A DNA stretch of 64,000 bases, taken from contig NC_080704.1 in assembly GCF_030445035.2 (NCBI RefSeq), positions 23,230,499 through 23,294,498 of the forward strand. The letters run 5' to 3'. The DNA is from Dasypus novemcinctus (taxonomy: Eukaryota > Chordata > Mammalia > Cingulata > Dasypodidae). This document shows positions 24,795 through 36,699 of the stretch, piece after piece (position 1 is the stretch's first letter; each line of letters begins with the position of its first letter). The notes under the pieces are model-generated. The model made no database searches. It worked only from the letters and a program-made list of their open reading frames with translations, and was not told where the DNA came from. A program made the translations under genes and the position numbers.

Positions 24795-24930
24795 AAATTA
24801 ATATTTCTCAAGTACTTGGCAAGATTTGCATAGATTAATTCATTTACTGCACCAACAGCTTGGGAAAGGAAGTGGTATTATCCAACTTTTCTAACTGGGA
24901 AACAGATAATCAGAGAGTTAAATAAATAAT
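24795..24930 (-). repeat. MIR SINE fragment
   Basis: Complement of the MIR 3' half: 'attaattcatttactgcacc', 'gtggtattatccaactttt' and 'gaaacagataatcagagagt'. Confidence 0.6.
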
Positions 24931-25004
24931 TTCTCCAGCGTTTCACTGCCATGATGCCATAGCATTTTAGACTTTCTTGTTAGGCACCTCAGTGACCACC
25001 CTGC

Positions 25005-25540
25005 CTGGCACCTGCTTATACAAGTTAAACAACTTCTCCCAGCCCTTTCCACATCCTATTAAGTCCTACTGTGGAAGTAAAATACAAATGTCTCAATCTC
25101 CACTCTTACTTGAAGAACCACTATAGCTCCATCCAGGTAATGTTATAAAGGCACAGCCTCCAAGTCCACTGTACCTCTTTACCTCCTGCCTGCTTGGTTG
25201 AGCCTAAGTTCCTGAAATCTTTCCTCACGTGACCCTGTGAGACCTGCCATCCCTCTCTATTCTAGGGCCTGTGAGTGCTAATTAACTTTTCTTTCATGCA
25301 TCTCTGGTGTCACTTGTCCTTATCAAACCTAACTAGACATATAAGGATCTTTACCACACAACTGCACTTGGAAAACTTTGATGTTCACCAAGACAGCAAT
25401 AAATAATAAAGTTAGAATTTGATTCAATATATAATTTATTGATTCATTTATATTCTTCCAACCTTAAAAAATGGTTCAAGGCAGTTTACTTTAAACATAC
25501 AGGTTAGGTAACCATAGAAAGCAATGACCACAAGATAAAA
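25005..25540. other. Stretch without a recognisable gene or repeat
   Basis: No gene seen. The T/C-rich part at 25010-25330 might be a worn L2 body, but no block is specific enough. Confidence 0.35.
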
Positions 25541-25551
25541 GTGAATTTTCA

Positions 25552-25779
25552 GGGAGTGGATGTGGCTCAAGTGGTAGAACGCCAGCTTCCCACATGGGAG
25601 GTCTCAGGTTTGGTCCCTGGTGCCTTCTAAAAACAAAACAAAAAACCCACCAAACAACAAGCAAACAAATGAACAAACCAACTCAGGGTTGCTGATGTGA
25701 CTGAGTGGTTGAGTGCCAGCTTGCCACATATGAGGTCCTGGGCTCATTCCCTGGCTCGGGTTCCATTATGTATATATAT
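25552..25779 (+). mobile_element. Dimeric tRNA-derived SINE
   Basis: Two tRNA-like monomers stand head to tail, at 25552-25630 ('gtggatgtggctcaagtgg') and 25690-25760 ('ctgatgtgactgagtggttg'). A CAAACAA-rich linker of about 60 bp joins them. An 8-bp TSD, aattttca, is at 25544-25551 and 25780-25787. Confidence 0.82.
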
Positions 25780-26029
25780 AATTTTCAAAATAAGTAAAGG
25801 AGAAAAACTCTAGCAAGAACTCCTTGGTATAAGAAGCTATAGATTTCATGTACCAAACTAAGCTTTGGGCGTCCTGTAACTAGGGAAAGAAGAGAGAAAA
25901 TAACAGGCTTCTTAACTCACATTTTCTCTAGCTAGAACCACTTCAGATTCTCCAGAGAAATGAACAATATCTTTATGGGGACACCTGAGAGAAATTTATC
26001 TTGGGTTCTCTGCATCAAAGGTATTTAGT

Positions 26030-26213
26030 GTGTATCAGTGTTCCAAAATGTATTCATCAAATGCAATGAATCTGCCACACTGATGAAAGAGGTTGTTGAT
26101 GTGGGAGGAGCGGAGGGGGTAGAAAGTGGGGTACATGGAAACCTCTTATATTTTTTAATGTAACGTTTTGTGTGATCTATGTATGTTTTAAAAAAAGATA
26201 ACAAAAAATTAAA
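26030..26213 (+). mobile_element. 184-bp 5'-truncated L1 3' end
   Basis: It is bounded by a perfect 13-bp TSD, aaaggtatttagt, at 26017-26029 and 26214-26226. The body matches the end of the L1 copy at 39730-40300 ('attcatcaaatgcaatgaat', 'gttgatgtgggaggagcgg', 'tgtgatctatgtatgtttt') and closes with an A-rich tail. Confidence 0.9.
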
Positions 26214-26816
26214 AAAGGTATTTAGTAACATTAGAAACATTTAAATAGTTTACCAAAAAATGCTGGGATTTCATGGCTTATTTCTTCCTTATATCAGCCC
26301 TCTGTGAAAGCCAATCATTATTAAACTACTGCTGTAAGGACAGTTCTAGACTGAGGGAATAGTAGACCAAGTTTGTTGGTCTCTGATGATCTAGCTTAAC
26401 CCAAGGATGGAACCCAAAGAACTCTGAGGAAGACCTTATTAATATCTCTCAGTTGGTCAGTCTTGAATCCAAGCTAAAGCGTCTGATTCTTTTTTTTTAT
26501 TAAAGGTATTTCAAATCTCCAATATTGGAAAATGGTAGAAGTATTTACATAGGCAATTAAAGAAAGCAACTAATTGGATTCATCGTAATAAATTAATTTC
26601 CTTCCCTTTCCATGAAAATGAATGATTTCAGATACTATTTGGATGGTTGTTTTGCTTTGTGTATGTTTTGAATGATCACTAATCACCACTGCCAGCACAA
26701 CCAGCGTAAGGCACCGTGACAGATGCTGAAGAGATGGAAGGGCACAGGATACACGGAGACTTCAGGCCAGTAGTTGAATCCAAGGACAGATCTGGTGTGA
26801 AAAAGGAAGTACTGTG

Positions 26817-27300
26817 TATTAGGTTCCTATTGCTGCTATAACAAATTACTACAACCTTAGTGGCTTAAAACAACACAAATTTATTACCTTATAGTTCTGG
26901 AGGTCAAAAGTCCGAAATGGGTCTCACCAGGTGAAAATCAAGGTGTCAGCGGGGCTGCATTCTTTCTGGAGCCTCTAGGGAAGAATCTTTTCCTTGTCTT
27001 TTCCAGCTTCTAGAGGTTGCCACATTACTTGGCTTATACCCCCTTCCGGCCATCGTATCACCCTAACCACCGCTTCCGTAGTCACATCTCTTCCTTGACT
27101 CTGACTCTCCTGCCTCCCCTCTGGACCTTAGTTGGGTTCACTTGGATAATAGAGGCTAATCTCCCCATCTGCAGACCTTTAACTTAATCATATCTGCAAA
27201 GTCCCTCTTGCCATTCAGTTAACATATTCACAGGTTTCAGGGATTAGGATATGGACATTTTGTAGGGGAGGCATTATTCTGTCTATCATATGCAGTAAAC
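26817..27300 (-). repeat. MLT1-type (ERVL-MaLR) LTR
   Basis: The complement reads as the classic MLT1 end: 'gtattaggttcctattgctg', 'gtggcttaaaacaacacaaa', 'gttctggaggtcaaaagtcc'. The far part is 'ttaatcatatctgcaaagtc'. It is an ancient solo LTR or fragment with no coding part. Confidence 0.85.
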
Positions 27301-27329
27301 ACACAAAAATGGCCATTGCTTTATAAACA

Positions 27330-27482
27330 TGACCAAGTTACTTAATCTCTAATGCCCGGTTTTTTCCATCTCTAACATGGGCCAATAATACCTCCCTCAG
27401 AGGATGGTTGTGAAGATTAAATAAAGTGTGAAAGCATTTGCCACTCTGCCTGGCACACAGTAGGTGCTCAGTAAATGTTAGC
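27330..27482 (+). repeat. MIR SINE fragment
   Basis: MIR core and 3' half: 'caagttacttaatctctaat', 'ggttgtgaagattaaataaa', 'tgcctggcacacagtaggt' and 'gctcagtaaatgtt'. Confidence 0.88.
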
Positions 27483-27484
27483 TG

Positions 27485-28445
27485 TATGAGGATTTAAATC
27501 TAATAGCTAAAACCTGTATAGTGCAGAAAGCTTGAATCAAACTTCTTAGGCTCTTTGTAGAGAGAAAAAAAAATTATTCTTCTTTTAGGTTGGTGCATAT
27601 TTTCAAGAGAAAATAGAAAATGTGGCTCCAGATAATACCAGCTCTGTATCCCTATTTGAGGACTAATCATATGGTGAAATATCACATGCTTTGGCATTAT
27701 CTTCCACAAAACATAAGGGTGAAAACTTAAAAATAGAAAAATAGAAAATCTCAACAATAATTCTGGTGGAAACGACTTGTAACTATTTAGCACCTTATTT
27801 TTATTTCTGGAACACTTTCTGTTCGAAGAGCTCAAATTACTTAGGACATGCCAGCGAATTCTTATGGCACCAGATGGATCTGGTGCAAGAAGGGAGCAGG
27901 CAGTAATGAAGAGGGCAAAAGGGGAAGTGGGGCAGGTGTGACAAGCAAGGGTTTGTGTTTGGAAGCAGTTCTTGGCAAAGGTGAAAATATTTTTAGGTAA
28001 TCTTTTCTTTTTCCTGTGAACATCTTGTAATACTCTAAAATTTGCTCCATTCTTACAGCCTAGAAATAGAATCCTGGAAATAGAATGACTGCACTTTAGT
28101 GGTTACTGTGGGCAGGGAAGTGAAAGCCAAGAGGGGTGGATCGAGAACTTTTTTATTTTTTGATTTCTCTCCCTCCTCCCTACTCTGGCTCCTGTGAGCT
28201 CCAGCGGCACATATTAACAATTTTCTGCTTCTTTCCACTTTTCCCACATGCCCCCTTCTCAATCCCAGAATATCTCTAGTTCAACTTTTTATTTGGACCG
28301 CTACTGCCCAACAACAGCCCAGAGTTCCATTGTGCTATTCTCTCTCATGATATTGCAGCTGATTTCAAACCTTGGTTAGAAGACAGTACTGGTTGAAGCT
28401 TCAGATGGCATAGGAGAGCCATGTCCTTCATTCTTGTTGTCTACA
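27485..28445. other. Stretch without a recognisable gene or repeat
   Basis: No gene or clear repeat. The short minus frames at 27500-27835 and 27862-28262 show no motif. Confidence 0.4.
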
Positions 28446-28449
28446 AATT

Positions 28450-29790
28450 GCTACTTCCTTTGAATCATTCAGTTAACAAATATTTATTGAGGATCCTCTT
28501 AATAAGCTACTGGTACTAGATACTAAAGATACGGCAGTGAAAAACATAAGTATCACTTTTTCCATCACTTATAGTCTAGTGAAAGAGACAAATTAATAAA
28601 TAAGGAGGCTAATATGCAAATGAGAAAACTAAGGTTGTTATAAGCACCAAGGACAAAATAAACAGGGTAATGAGATAGAATGCAATAGGAGCTAGTTTAG
28701 AAGAGGTGGGGACTAGGTCTGATTGAGGGATAGAAAAAAGGCTAGCATGGCTGGAACATGGTAAGTTGGGGCAGGGTTTTATAAAATGAGCTTGGGGAGG
28801 CAGACACACCTCAGTGATGCCCAGGAGTCTGGATTTTATTTTAAGAACAATTGGAAGTCATGAAAGCATTTTGGATGGGTAATAACATGATCTGATGTAT
28901 GGTTTAGAGAAGATCACTCTGATTTCTGAGTGGAAAATAGTTTGACAAGGGACACGAGTGAAAGCAGGAAGATCTGTTAGGAGATGCTGATGGTGAGAGG
29001 TGGTGATGACATGGACCAGGTGGCAACAGTGCCAATGGAGAAAAATGGACAGACTTGGGATGTATTTTAAAGGTAGAGTCAGAAGGACTTGCTGTTAGAA
29101 TGATTTGGGGGTTGAAGGAGAGAAAGGAAACTTGGGTGAGAATGGAAATTCAGGTTTTGGCTTGAGAAACTGGGTGACTGATGGTGACATCTACAGACAC
29201 GAGGAAGATAGGTGGAGGAGCGGATTTTGTGGAGGGAGGGAATTATAAGTTTTGTTTTGGTCTAAGTAATTTCAAGGACCTTTTAGACATCAGCCTATCT
29301 GACTTTCAAGAGGAGATGTCATATAAGCAGAAGACACAGTTCGGGATTCATTAGAATATCAGTGGTATATAGAGCTAAAGAATGACTTGAGCCCATCTAG
29401 GTAAGAAAAAGAAGAGGACTCTGGATCTTTATAATAAATGGTTAGAGATCAGCTGGACAAGGAGAAGCTGGTTAGGAAAAGTGTGTGGTCATTAAAACTA
29501 TGAGAGGAAGTTATTTTGAGAAGGAAAGGGTGATCAGCTGTGGTAAGTATAGCTGAGAGGACATTAAATTAGAGGACAGAGGTGACCACCAGATCTGTCA
29601 GGATGGAGGTTGCTGGTGACCTTGATCAGAGTGGTTTCAGTGGTGTGGTAGGAGAGAAACCACATTGTGGAGGAATGAATAGGAGAAGAAGAAATTGGAT
29701 AAAAAATACAGACACCAGTTTTGGCCCACCCAGCCTCAGTGCTGTTATCAATTTGAAGTTTGTTGGGCTTCCTTGGAGCAATTCTTGAGG
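28450..29790 (+). repeat. Long ancient mammalian interspersed repeat, family not assigned
   Basis: It begins 'ttaacaaatatttattgagg' and proceeds through 'gtctggattttattttaag', 'taataacatgatctgatgta', 'agatcactctgatttctgag' and 'ggtgaccttgatcagagtgg'. These phrases recur in mammalian genomes as a long degenerate repeat, possibly L2-related in antisense. No coding capacity remains, and ends and family are from recognition only. Confidence 0.55.
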
Positions 29791-30136
29791 ATGGGTGACA
29801 TAGAGGGGGTGACAGGTGAATCGTGTTTGTCTTTAACCTCCTGTCCTCTCCATCTTCTTTCCTAACTTTTCCTGCTTATTCTTTGAATAAAATATTTTTT
29901 GGCATGTTTACTCTTCTGTGCTCAGTACTTACCACAAACACTCTTTCACATTTTCCCAAAAGAGAACACAATGCTGGAGAAATGCTATCCATGGAACAGA
30001 TTGTAGGTGGTTGCTAACACTGGGGTGAGTATTCTATTTGATTACTACCCTTACAGTCAATTCTTGCCATCATGGTCAGTGATAAATGATACCTTCAGAC
30101 CAGATCAGTTCTGTAAGAGAAGAATAAGAGCTTTCT

Positions 30137-30590
30137 ATGGGATGTAGAAGTTCTAGTTTGCATGCTGAATTTCAGACTACCATAAGCTCACCCAACCTGT
30201 TTTCTCTTCCTCCAAGGCACATTGCTAGATTGCATTTCCAAACCTCCCTTGTAGTTGTATGTGACCATGGGATTGAGTTCAGGCCAGTGAAATGTGGGTG
30301 GAAAAGAAGTGAGCAATTTCCAGGCCTGACCTATAAAAACTTCTGGAATGCTCCTCTATGCTCTCTCTTCCCTCATCTCCCAGCAAGTTGCAGAGGATCA
30401 AGCAGTAGACCCCATGGCCTTGGAGACGGAGAAGCTATAAGATGGAAGGAGTTTAGGTGTCTGAAGACCATGTGGGAAGACAATGCTAGAACCAGGAACA
30501 CAGTCTTTGGACTTCGCATGAACAAGAATTCAACTTACAAAGACATTGAGATTTTAGGGTTTGTTTTTTACAGTTGCTGGTGACCCGAAC
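30137..30590 (+). repeat. Probable ancient LTR (MLT/MER type)
   Basis: Phrases typical of an old mammalian LTR occur in order: 'gctagattgcatttccaaac', 'cccttgtagttgtatgtgac', 'aggccagtgaaatgtgggtg', 'tttccaggcctgacc' and a terminal 'ttacagttgctggtgacc'. The 148-residue open frame across it looks like chance. Confidence 0.6.
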
Positions 30591-30824
30591 TGATATACAT
30601 TTCTTATGTGATTTTCCTTTCTGTGAATTTAGTCATTCTTCCTCACTCTCCTGGAGTGCCCTCTTCTCACTTTATCAAATTTGACAGCCACTTTGCTGAC
30701 ACTCAGTGAAGCTTCATGGATCAAAATTTTTTCCCGCCATATTTACCATTAAAACCCAATATTCCTTCCTTTTCTGGTGATTTCTTTTTTTGCAAAGCAG
30801 TACTCACACTGGGTGGGGGATTTG

Positions 30825-30859
30825 TCCAAATTGGTTTCAAGAGGTGAAACCAATTTGGA
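30825..30859. other. Perfect 15-bp inverted repeat, 5-nt loop
   Basis: The arms at 30825-30839 and 30845-30859 (tccaaattggtttca and its exact complement) enclose the loop agagg. It could form a stable hairpin. No T run follows within about 25 bp and no gene is adjacent, so I assign no function. Confidence 0.9.
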
Positions 30860-31039
30860 AACGTGTTTCAGACCTATTGCTAAATAAAAAAAAATATAAT
30901 TTAGAAACAGGTACTTGGTCTCCGAGAAAAAATATCTTGAGTTTTAAGCACGGATTTTCAAATGAAGAATCTGACAGGCAAGGAACAATTATTGAGCTGT
31001 TGATCTGTTCTGTGCATCTGTACACACAGTGTTGAATAA

Positions 31040-31925
31040 GCTGCTAATCCTTTCATCTCTACAGAATATTTTAGGGCCGCTCACAGTGAGGTCATGCATA
31101 TCCATTTCTGTGGTGTTCTCCCACTCTACCTACTCACCATGTGTTCTGGTGCTGTGGTATTTTTGTCCACTCTTATAGTACTCTCGCCCTCTTACCTTAT
31201 TTCCTTCCCTTAAGCCCAGAAAAAAGAAAGTTGATTCTTCAATTTCTTTTTCCCAGATTGAAAATGTGACTGAAATTAGGAAGGAGGACATTGCTATTTT
31301 TTATTCCCCTCCTCAGGTTGGTGTTGAAAATGACTCAGAGTAAACAGCTTGCTATTCTGTAAAAACAATTCTTCAATTGATGAATAAATTCTATCAATGA
31401 TAAGAGCCATTATTTGCTTCCCTGAGAGAGGTTCTCTTATATTCCCAAATTTCACTTGTAAATTCTTTCTGCTGTTACTGCCTTTCATGCAATTTCATGT
31501 CTGCAGAAGTACTTTCTAGAGGAAAAAATGATTGAGTCATGCATTTTTTACAATGATATAAGTGTAATTTAAATTAAGATTTTTTTCATATTGGATTTAA
31601 ATGAAAGGTTCTTGTTGCTGGTCCTGCAACATGGACAGAGAAGTACCTCCTTGTCCATTTCTCCTCCCACCTCCTTGGTTAGCTAGCAGTAACACATTAT
31701 TTGCATTTACTAACCTTTTTCTTTTCTTTTTGTGATCCTAGGTATCATTTTTCTTCCTCAGCTACCACAGATTGTTTGAGATGATTTAGATATCAATCTC
31801 ATCAGTCAACTACTTTTGAAACTCTATTCTCACTTTAAAAAAATTGAAATGATTACAGATTCACAGGAAGTTTAAAAAATGGTACAGAGAAGTACTGCAT
31901 ATTCTTTATCCAGTTTCCCCCCAAT
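31040..31925. other. Stretch without a recognisable gene or repeat
   Basis: No gene or clear repeat was recognised. Confidence 0.4.
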
Positions 31926-31929
31926 GTAA

Positions 31930-32500
31930 GGTTGCCAGATAAAATACAGGAAGCCCATATAAATTTTTTTAAAATTTATTTATTTCTATCCCCTTCCCCC
32001 CCACATGGTTGTCTGTTCTCTGTGTCTATTTGCTGCGTCTTCTTTGTCCGCTTCTGTTGTTGTCAGCAGCACGGGAATCTGTGTTTCTTTTTGTTGTGTC
32101 ATCTTGCTGTGTCAGCTCTCCATGTGTGTGGCGCCATTCCTGGGCAGGCTGCACTTTCTTTCGCGCTGGGTGGCTCTCTTTATGGGGTGCACTCCTTGCG
32201 AGTGGGGCTCCCCTACGTGGGGACACCCCTGCGTGGCAGGGCACTCCTTGCGTGCATCAGCACTGTGCATGGGTCAAGGAAGTCCGGGGTTCAAACCGTG
32301 GACCTCCCATGTGGTAGACAGATGCCCTAACCACTGGGCCAAGTCTGCCGCCTCTAAATTTGAATTGAAGATAAACCATGAATAATTTTTTAGTATAAGT
32401 ATTGCCAATGCAATATTTGGGACATACTTGCACTAAAGAAAATTGTTGTTTATCTGAAATTCAAACTTTTAACTGGACTTTTGTTTTGTCATTAGGATAT
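31930..32500. mobile_element. Palindromic DNA transposon (MER53-like), split by a SINE
   Basis: The left end 'gttgccagataaaatacagg' is separated by a SINE from the central palindrome. The arms at 32359-32403 and 32422-32465 are inverted copies ('aagataaaccatgaataatt' against 'aattgttgtttatctgaaat' in complement). The loop is near 32404-32421. Such a structure fits a non-autonomous DNA transposon. The name is from memory. Confidence 0.7.
31966..32354 (-). mobile_element. DAS-type tRNA-SINE (minus strand)
   Basis: Full-length minus copy. The tail complement 'aaaatttatttatttctatc' comes first, then the C-rich run and the body with 'gcactccttgc' twice, ending with the complement of the B box (gggttcaaacc) and head ('ccactgggccaagtctgccg'). 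The TSD is short, taaattt, at about 31960-31966 and 32355-32361. Confidence 0.92.
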
Positions 32501-32504
32501 ATCT

Positions 32505-33365
32505 CACTAGGAATGTGGAGTCAAATCATTGTGTTTCAATGTTGTTTGAAATAGTTCCTCTTTCTGTGGTTATGCCATCAATAGGATACATAGTTATGTT
32601 TGTTTCATTTTACTTTTGACTATTTCAAGAATTGCTTGTAAATTTAATTTTGTTTTATAGAATATTTGCATGGTTCTAAAATCAACATGAATATACTTTC
32701 AATATTTTTGTTCTCCAAACTAACTGAAATTAGTTTTCTCATTTTAATATTTTTAAAAACAGATGCAATCTCTTTTTTCCCTAGGTGCCACCTTTTTAAG
32801 ATTCTTTTGTAAAACACCGTTCTGAAAAAAAACCGAGCCTATAAAGATAGTCTATATAACACTGAATGACCTTCTTTGGAATTGCTTTAAAAACAAGTCA
32901 CCTTGTATTTCACCTAGAGAGAAACTGGAATTTCATGCTAATTAGCCTCCCAGTTCCTTTTATTTTGAACTTGACTAAAAATGTTTTCATGAAGTCCTTA
33001 AATGAAAACCCAGCAAGGGAGGTCTGAGAATGTATTCCTATTTAAGGTACTTGGATTTTAACTTTAACAACTCTACATGTAGTTTCTGTAGTTAGGAATT
33101 GTGAAAACAAGCAATGAAGTAATAATATTTCTTTACAAAGACTATTTTAGGGGCGGGAATGAGCAACTACTTAATGCTAATTCATTTGAAGTATTAAGCG
33201 TAAGTTGTTGGTACAGGCTCTTTGAATATTTTTAATTTGGAGAAGAGAAAGATGATAGCTGAGGTCTAGCCAATACTTGCTAATTTCATTTAGGGTTAGT
33301 TTTGTCTGTCTGTCTTTTTGCCTTCCATTTTTGCCTCTCTATCCTTTTTGTCTTCCTTAAGAGAT
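32505..33365. other. Stretch without a recognisable gene or repeat
   Basis: AT-rich sequence in which I recognise no gene or repeat. Confidence 0.4.
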
Positions 33366-33369
33366 AAAC

Positions 33370-33690
33370 CTTCACTTTTGAAAATAAAAGAATATTTTTA
33401 CATTTCTGGTCATTAAAGTAATACATGCTCATTATAAACAGATGTTTAAGTCATAAAAAGGAAAAGAATATCTCATAATTCCGTAACTCAAAGACAACCA
33501 TGTTGTCATAGATGTAATCCTTTCTAATATTTTTCTATGCTTATTTTACATAGTTGAGATTAAACTTTGCTTATACTCAATTTTACTTTCTTTTCCTGTT
33601 TAATATGAAAATATAAGCACTTTGCATATTATTAAAATCTGCAAATAATTTATTGGTTATTGAATATTCTGTCATACAACTTGGAATGGA
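33370..33690. repeat. Probable ancient LINE-like fragment
   Basis: The phrases 'ttaaagtaatacatgctcat' and 'ctaatatttttctatgctta' are typical of an old mammal-wide LINE end. A similar worn phrase lies at about 57660-57850. Family not assigned. Confidence 0.4.
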
Positions 33691-33906
33691 GACTATATCA
33701 GTCATCTTTTGACTCAATTACACTATAACCATGTGTAAAAACTTTAAAGGCAATTTTAAATATGAGTGAGTATGATCTTCCAAAGGAAAATTCTGGAAAA
33801 ATGCACTTACGTATGGTTCCCACCTGGGATTTGTCTAAATTGTGAGAAACTTGTAGTCATTCTTCGGTTATTTTTCCTCATGTATTTCAGCCATATGTCT
33901 TTCAAC

Positions 33907-34030
33907 CAGCGGCTCTCAGTTTGGTCCCTGGACTGAAGCATAAGCATCCCCTCTGAATCTGTTAGAAATGCAGATTTGGGGCCCCATGCCAGCCCTACAG
34001 AATCAGAAACTCTAAAAGACCCACCCAAAA
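33907..34030 (+). repeat. MER5-like element, 5' part only
   Basis: It has 'cggctctcagtttggtccct', 'gttagaaatgcagatttggg' and 'cagaatcagaaactctaaaa', the first two thirds of a MER5A-type hAT element. The 3' terminus is absent here; a matching 3' part lies at 35540-35636. Confidence 0.7.
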
Positions 34031-34034
34031 GTAA

Positions 34035-35225
34035 AATCAACACAGACATACATAACAGTTGGCAACTCTCACATTGGTTCCTTGACCTGTAAAGAAGCTA
34101 CCAAATTACTCCCCCCATTCCCATTCCCCGGATAAGATAGTCACAAACAATATTGAATTCCTGGGCAGAATGGAACAGACGATGGGGAAAGAAATGAGTC
34201 TTCTTTGATCTTTCTGGCAGGTGGGACTACTTTATTTGATGAGGAAAGCCTGAATAGGACACCAGTTGCTTCTTTTGCTCCCCAAATCCATCTGTTTTGT
34301 ACTTAGCTGCAGCAATGAGAGTTCTGCCAGTCTTAGTTTTTTATAGAGTGTATGTGCATGTGTGTGTTCTCTTCCTTTGCCTTCAAAGGCATTTTCATGG
34401 GAAGCTGGGGGATGCTGTCTCAGAGATTGTTAGCCAGATGTCATTTAAAAGATGTAACAAATATCTTTTAAAGTATTTTTAATTTATTCTTAAGTTACAT
34501 CAAAGAGTGGATTCTGGCAGTTAGGTATAAATGACTATAAAATCACGTTCTTTTGGCAGGCCACAAACAAATCTTCAGGGGGATTTATTCACTGTATAAT
34601 AGTTCCAGTCGAATTCCTTGGGCCTGGATTCACCTGAAGTCTTTGTAGGACTGTAGTAATATGTCTTAGAAATACAGTCTACAAGTCTATGATTATGTCA
34701 TGGCACCTGAAGGCGGTGAGTAATAGATGTTATTTTGAAATAGCTTTATTCAGACTTCTACTTGATAGCTGCTTGGGTCTTTGGTACTCAGATGGACTCA
34801 TGTCCTGGCTTGGGGACCGTCCGTCTTACAAAACTTCTGTGAGCACAGCCATGGCCAAGAGCAGCATTTATTGAAAACTTCCAGTGTATGCAATCCCGTG
34901 TATGGATGGCGAATCAACCAGGAAGAGTAAGCCTTTCTGGAGGTAATGATTGCCGGAAATAAATCCCATAATTCCTGTGTGAACATGTGACAAAGTGTAT
35001 TCAGTTTGGGGGCCTTACATGGCTCATTTCTTGGCACGCACCAAGTCACATCACTAAGTTGGCAAAGATAGTTGTGAGGCCACCAACAACAATGATAACT
35101 CCTTTCCTTTATATCTGGGCCAACCCAGATCAGACCCTCTTGTGTATTGAAATGATATTAATCATATTGAGTGCTCCTAAATATTATAAACATGTTGACC
35201 ACAATTAGAATGTAAACAAATGAGA
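34035..35225. other. Stretch without a recognisable gene or repeat
   Basis: No exon or repeat recognised, although the arrangement of MER5-like pieces on each side suggests that part of it could be inserted DNA. Confidence 0.35.
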
Positions 35226-35231
35226 AAAAAC

Positions 35232-35534
35232 TGTTTTTGTAACAAGTGATAACCAGGCTTTTGTGCGAAGAAATGACATGGCTCCCAAGACCTCTCTTTA
35301 ATGGTACCCACCTGCATTCTTTAGACCCTCTGACCAATGGACTTTAGAGCCTCTGGTATTCTCCACCTTTAAAAGTATTGTATGCCCTTGACCTAGTGAT
35401 TGTATAGGCCGCATTGGCAGTTTGTGATTAAGCAATTGAGTACTCAGGTTAGAGTGGTGTGGGATCTGCTTTCAAGTGCTAAATTTACTCTCAATTTGGA
35501 TATTTTCTTGGTTTGTTATGACAACTATATTACA
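35232..35534 (+). repeat. LTR copy 1, internally deleted
   Basis: It is co-linear with 37050-37586. Shared blocks are 'aaccaggcttttgtgcgaag', 'accaatggactttagagcc', 'ctccacctttaaaagtattg', 'atctgctttcaagtgctaaa' and 'gttatgacaacta'. Relative to copy 2 it lacks about 200 bp (the segment at about 37105-37330). The start TG and end CA are inferred. Confidence 0.7.
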
Positions 35535-35539
35535 CCCCA

Positions 35540-35636
35540 GCTCACATACATCAGAATATATGTGGGACCCAGTCACCACCACTTTTTAAAGCATCCCAGG
35601 TGATTACAATGTGCAGCCAGGGTTAAGAACCACTGT
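35540..35636 (+). repeat. MER5-like element, 3' part
   Basis: Ends with 'catcccaggtgattacaatg' and 'gttaagaaccactg', the MER5 terminal inverted repeat. It may be the separated end of the element begun at 33907. Confidence 0.6.
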
Positions 35637-36699
35637 ATTTAGGCACTCCTAGCTAAGAAGCACAGAAATTCACTCAACTCTATAGGTAAGATGTCAGGAA
35701 AATGAAATTCCTATAGCATGCTGAAATTTTTCTACTGGTTGTTAGTGTTGTTAATTTTAGAGTAAGGACAAAATTTGGAGAAAAAGTGGGATTACAGGTG
35801 GTTTTTTTCCCTTTTCAATATTTTTTTATTCCTATTTAAGAACATTTTTTGAAATGAACATAGAATTCTTTTACAAAAATCCAACAATTAATAAACTTTA
35901 AACAAAAAAATGAAAAGCACATCCCTTTTCATATTCTAAACTATCATGGACCACTATATTGGAAAAAAAAATAGAGACACATTCCCTCTGATTTAGTGTC
36001 ACAAAGAGGCTTAGACAAACTCTCCCCCCTACTATTTAATACTGACAAGTCAAAGAACTACAAGTGACTCTTTTAAAACAAAATGACCATTTATAGGAGT
36101 TCAATAATAGTTAACTGATTTATAGATAACAAAAGTATGCTGCAAATCAGCTAGTTCCGATACCTAGGCATACATTTCAAAACCAGTGTATCTAGAAGGT
36201 TATGGTAGAAAATGATGTTGCTCAATCTTAAGCATTCTAAAGCTCCCATCTTAAATGGTTTGGTATTTTTGTTAAAGCCAAGGTAGGATTTGGTTACATG
36301 TTTTTAAAAAAAACTTCAGGCTTAATTAATTTTGGTTTAAAGTTTGGAATCTTTTTGTCTGTTCACTGTGAGTTAGTCATGGCCCAATATTTCTTTTCAA
36401 GAAGAAGCTTAGCCTTGCCTGAGGATGGTCCCTTGGGCTTTTATTTACTGTCCTCAACTTTCATAAAAGGTATGAATCCTTCCTATCCACTCATCTGATT
36501 ATTAAAGCATATTGCTCTACACTCAACTGACAACACAGGGTACATTAACACCAGGAACTCATCTGGAAGGACAATCTCAAACTCACTGTCATTCAATACT
36601 TATCTTTAATTCCAAGCTTTAAGCTTGGTTGGAATTCTGACAATTTATCCTTTAGATGTAATTGCACACATGTGGAAGGGCGTATGTTCAAAGTTATGC

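Noticed and set aside
30137..30583. 148-codon frame starting MGCRSS
   Set aside because: It coincides with an LTR-like repeat, and no splice or promoter evidence supports it.
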